64,000 bases of DNA from Manganibacter manganicus (GTDB lineage Bacteria; Pseudomonadota; Alphaproteobacteria; Rhizobiales; Rhizobiaceae): the NCBI RefSeq assembly GCF_002075885.1, contig NZ_MDET01000002.1:1-64000 (forward strand). Direction: 5' to 3'. Both the position numbers and the translations under genes were made by a program. Numbering within the stretch: position 1 is the stretch's first letter; each line of letters opens with the position of its first letter. The notes below the pieces were generated by a model that saw only the letters and a program-made list of their open reading frames with translations, was not told the DNA's origin and ran no database searches. Shown here piece after piece: positions 62,965-64,000 of the stretch.

Positions 62965-63861
62965 CTAATTCTTGATCGCTTCCACCAGCGTCGTACCGAG
63001 ACGCGCCGGAGACGGCGAAACCTTGATACCGGCGGCTTCCATCGCCGCGATCTTGTCCTCCGCGCCGCCCTTGCCGCCGGAGATTACGGCACCAGCATGG
63101 CCCATGGTGCGGCCGGCCGGCGCCGTGCGCCCGGCAATGAAGCCTGCCATCGGCTTGCTTCGGCCGCGCCTGGCCTCGTCTTTCAGGAACTGCGCGGCAT
63201 CTTCTTCCGCCGAACCGCCGATCTCGCCGATCATGATGATCGACTTCGTCTCGTCGTCGGCCAAAAACATTTCCAGCACGTCGATGAACTCGGTACCCTT
63301 CACCGGATCACCGCCGATGCCGACAGCCGTGGACTGCCCCAGCCCCGCATTGGTGGTCTGGAACACGGCCTCATAGGTAAGCGTTCCTGAGCGCGAAACA
63401 ACGCCCACCGAACCCTTGCGGAAGATGTTGCCGGGCATGATGCCGATCTTGCATTCGTCCGGCGTGACGATGCCGGGACAGTTCGGCCCGATCAGCCGCG
63501 ATTTCGACTTTTCGAGCCGCGCCTTGACCTTGACCATGTCCAGCACCGGGATACCCTCGGTGATGCACACGATCAGCGGAATTTCCGCGTCGATCGCCTC
63601 GATGATGGCGCCTGCCGCACCTGCCGGCGGCACATAGACCACCGAAGCCGTAGCCCCGGTCTTTTCCTTGCCTTCGGCGACGGTGGCGAAGATCGGCAAC
63701 GGCGCGCTGCCGTCCCAGGTTTCGCCGCCCTTCTTGGGGTGGATGCCGCCGACCATCTGGGTGCCGTGATAGGCGAGGGCCTGCTCGGTGTGAAACGATC
63801 CGGTCTTGCCGGTCAGGCCCTGAACCAGGATCTTGGTGTTCTTGTCGATGAGAATGGACAT
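62965..63861 (-). CDS. sucD: Succinyl-CoA synthetase alpha subunit SucD
   Basis: A 298-residue subunit of the enzyme that makes ATP or GTP from succinyl-CoA. It has the CoA-binding Rossmann start [20 protein letters not shown], then GVGGD-like [16 protein letters not shown], and the phosphohistidine loop with His255 in [20 protein letters not shown]. It begins 5 bp after the sucC stop and lies before sucA, in the standard alphaproteobacterial order. Confidence 0.97.
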   Translation of the reverse strand: MSILIDKNTKILVQGLTGKTGSFHTEQALAYHGTQMVGGIHPKKGGETWDGSAPLPIFATVAEGKEKTGATASVVYVPPAGAAGAIIEAIDAEIPLIVCITEGIPVLDMVKVKARLEKSKSRLIGPNCPGIVTPDECKIGIMPGNIFRKGSVGVVSRSGTLTYEAVFQTTNAGLGQSTAVGIGGDPVKGTEFIDVLEMFLADDETKSIIMIGEIGGSAEEDAAQFLKDEARRGRSKPMAGFIAGRTAPAGRTMGHAGAVISGGKGGAEDKIAAMEAAGIKVSPSPARLGTTLVEAIKN

Positions 63862-63866
63862 CCCGC

Positions 63867-64000
63867 TCAGTTCCCCTTCACGGCCTGGACGATTTTCTGC
63901 GCAGCATCGTCGAGATCGTCCGCCGGCGTCACGTTGAGCCCGCTCTCGCGAATGATTCTCTTGCCGAGTTCGACATTGGTGCCTTCGAGGCGCACCACCA
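63867..64000 (-). CDS. sucC: Succinyl-CoA synthetase beta subunit SucC, C-terminal end (partial)
   Basis: Only the last 44 or so codons are in the window. They read [20 protein letters not shown], then [20 protein letters not shown] and KGN, the usual C-terminus of SucC. The gene runs off the right edge. Its stop is 5 bp from the sucD start, as expected for the sucC-sucD pair. Confidence 0.93.
   Translation of the reverse strand, partial: VVRLEGTNVELGKRIIRESGLNVTPADDLDDAAQKIVQAVKGN

Noticed and set aside
1..64000. rRNA, tRNA, CRISPR arrays, prophage or known riboswitches
   Set aside because: No structure or repeat pattern of these classes was recognised. Only visual inspection was possible, so tRNAscan-SE, Infernal/Rfam and a CRISPR finder would be decisive.

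Overview
This 64 kb window is a high-G+C piece of an alphaproteobacterial main chromosome. The best guess is order Hyphomicrobiales (Rhizobiales), near Phyllobacteriaceae such as Mesorhizobium or Aminobacter. That placement is inference from gene content and order: sucCD-sucA-sucB-SDR-lpdA, hemC-hemD-mitofilin-like-hemY, a CenR-like regulator near ftsK, an rplS with a charged tail, and RIME-like intergenic repeats. Nearly all of the window is ordinary, tightly packed chromosome. I saw no prophage, CRISPR array, rRNA or tRNA, and only one insertion sequence.

Layout. 1-640: an IS5-family element cut by the left edge. 764-8556: two MFS transporters, purH bracketed by inverted copies of a RIME-like repeat, an AHSA1-type protein, a heparinase-like protein and a class I glutamine amidotransferase. 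8571-13961: TerB-like protein, then the leftward cluster hemC-hemD-mitofilin-like-hemY. 14084-17606: rightward tsaD-gpsA-YciI-EVE-methyltransferase (ETF-beta lysine methyltransferase type). 17711-25512: LysR, DUF1127, L,D-transpeptidase, cenR-like regulator, cNMP-binding protein, xthA, lolA-like gene and ftsK, which form an envelope and cell-division neighbourhood. 25817-33035: a GMC oxidoreductase facing a leftward sugar operon (ROK regulator, ABC ATPase, binding protein, permease, SDR dehydrogenase, GNAT). 33393-40410: small hypothetical protein, purine-type permease, amtB with a candidate sigma-54 promoter, tesB, UbiH-like monooxygenase, YbaK and OsmC proteins. 40484-45661: sdhC-sdhD-sdhA-glycosyltransferase-sdhB-yceH. 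45872-48531: small envelope proteins and a GGDEF protein. 48592-53175: leuC, rplS, trmD and rimM, with a TauE/SafE permease inserted. 53245-55836: xerC, a TraB/GumN protein and a Pro/Ala-rich membrane protein. 55900-64000: the 2-oxoglutarate dehydrogenase and succinyl-CoA synthetase cluster lpdA-SDR-secreted protein-sucB-sucA-sucD-sucC (partial).

How it works together. Two TCA-cycle blocks (sdh and suc/lpd) lie 10 kb apart on the same strand. Together they convert 2-oxoglutarate to succinyl-CoA, succinate and fumarate. The haem cluster supplies tetrapyrrole, which SdhC/D need. Perfect TTAA-N7-TTAA boxes, each near a GANTC site, lie upstream of ftsK and of a small secreted protein, and suggest cell-cycle (CtrA/CcrM) control.

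No convincing unknown multi-gene system is visible. The most unusual things are structural: a relic second 3' end of sdhB fused by ATGA to yceH, a glycosyltransferase inserted between sdhA and sdhB, repeats in inverted orientation around purH, a near-duplication at the EVE/methyltransferase junction, and the TauE/SafE gene splitting trmD from rplS.
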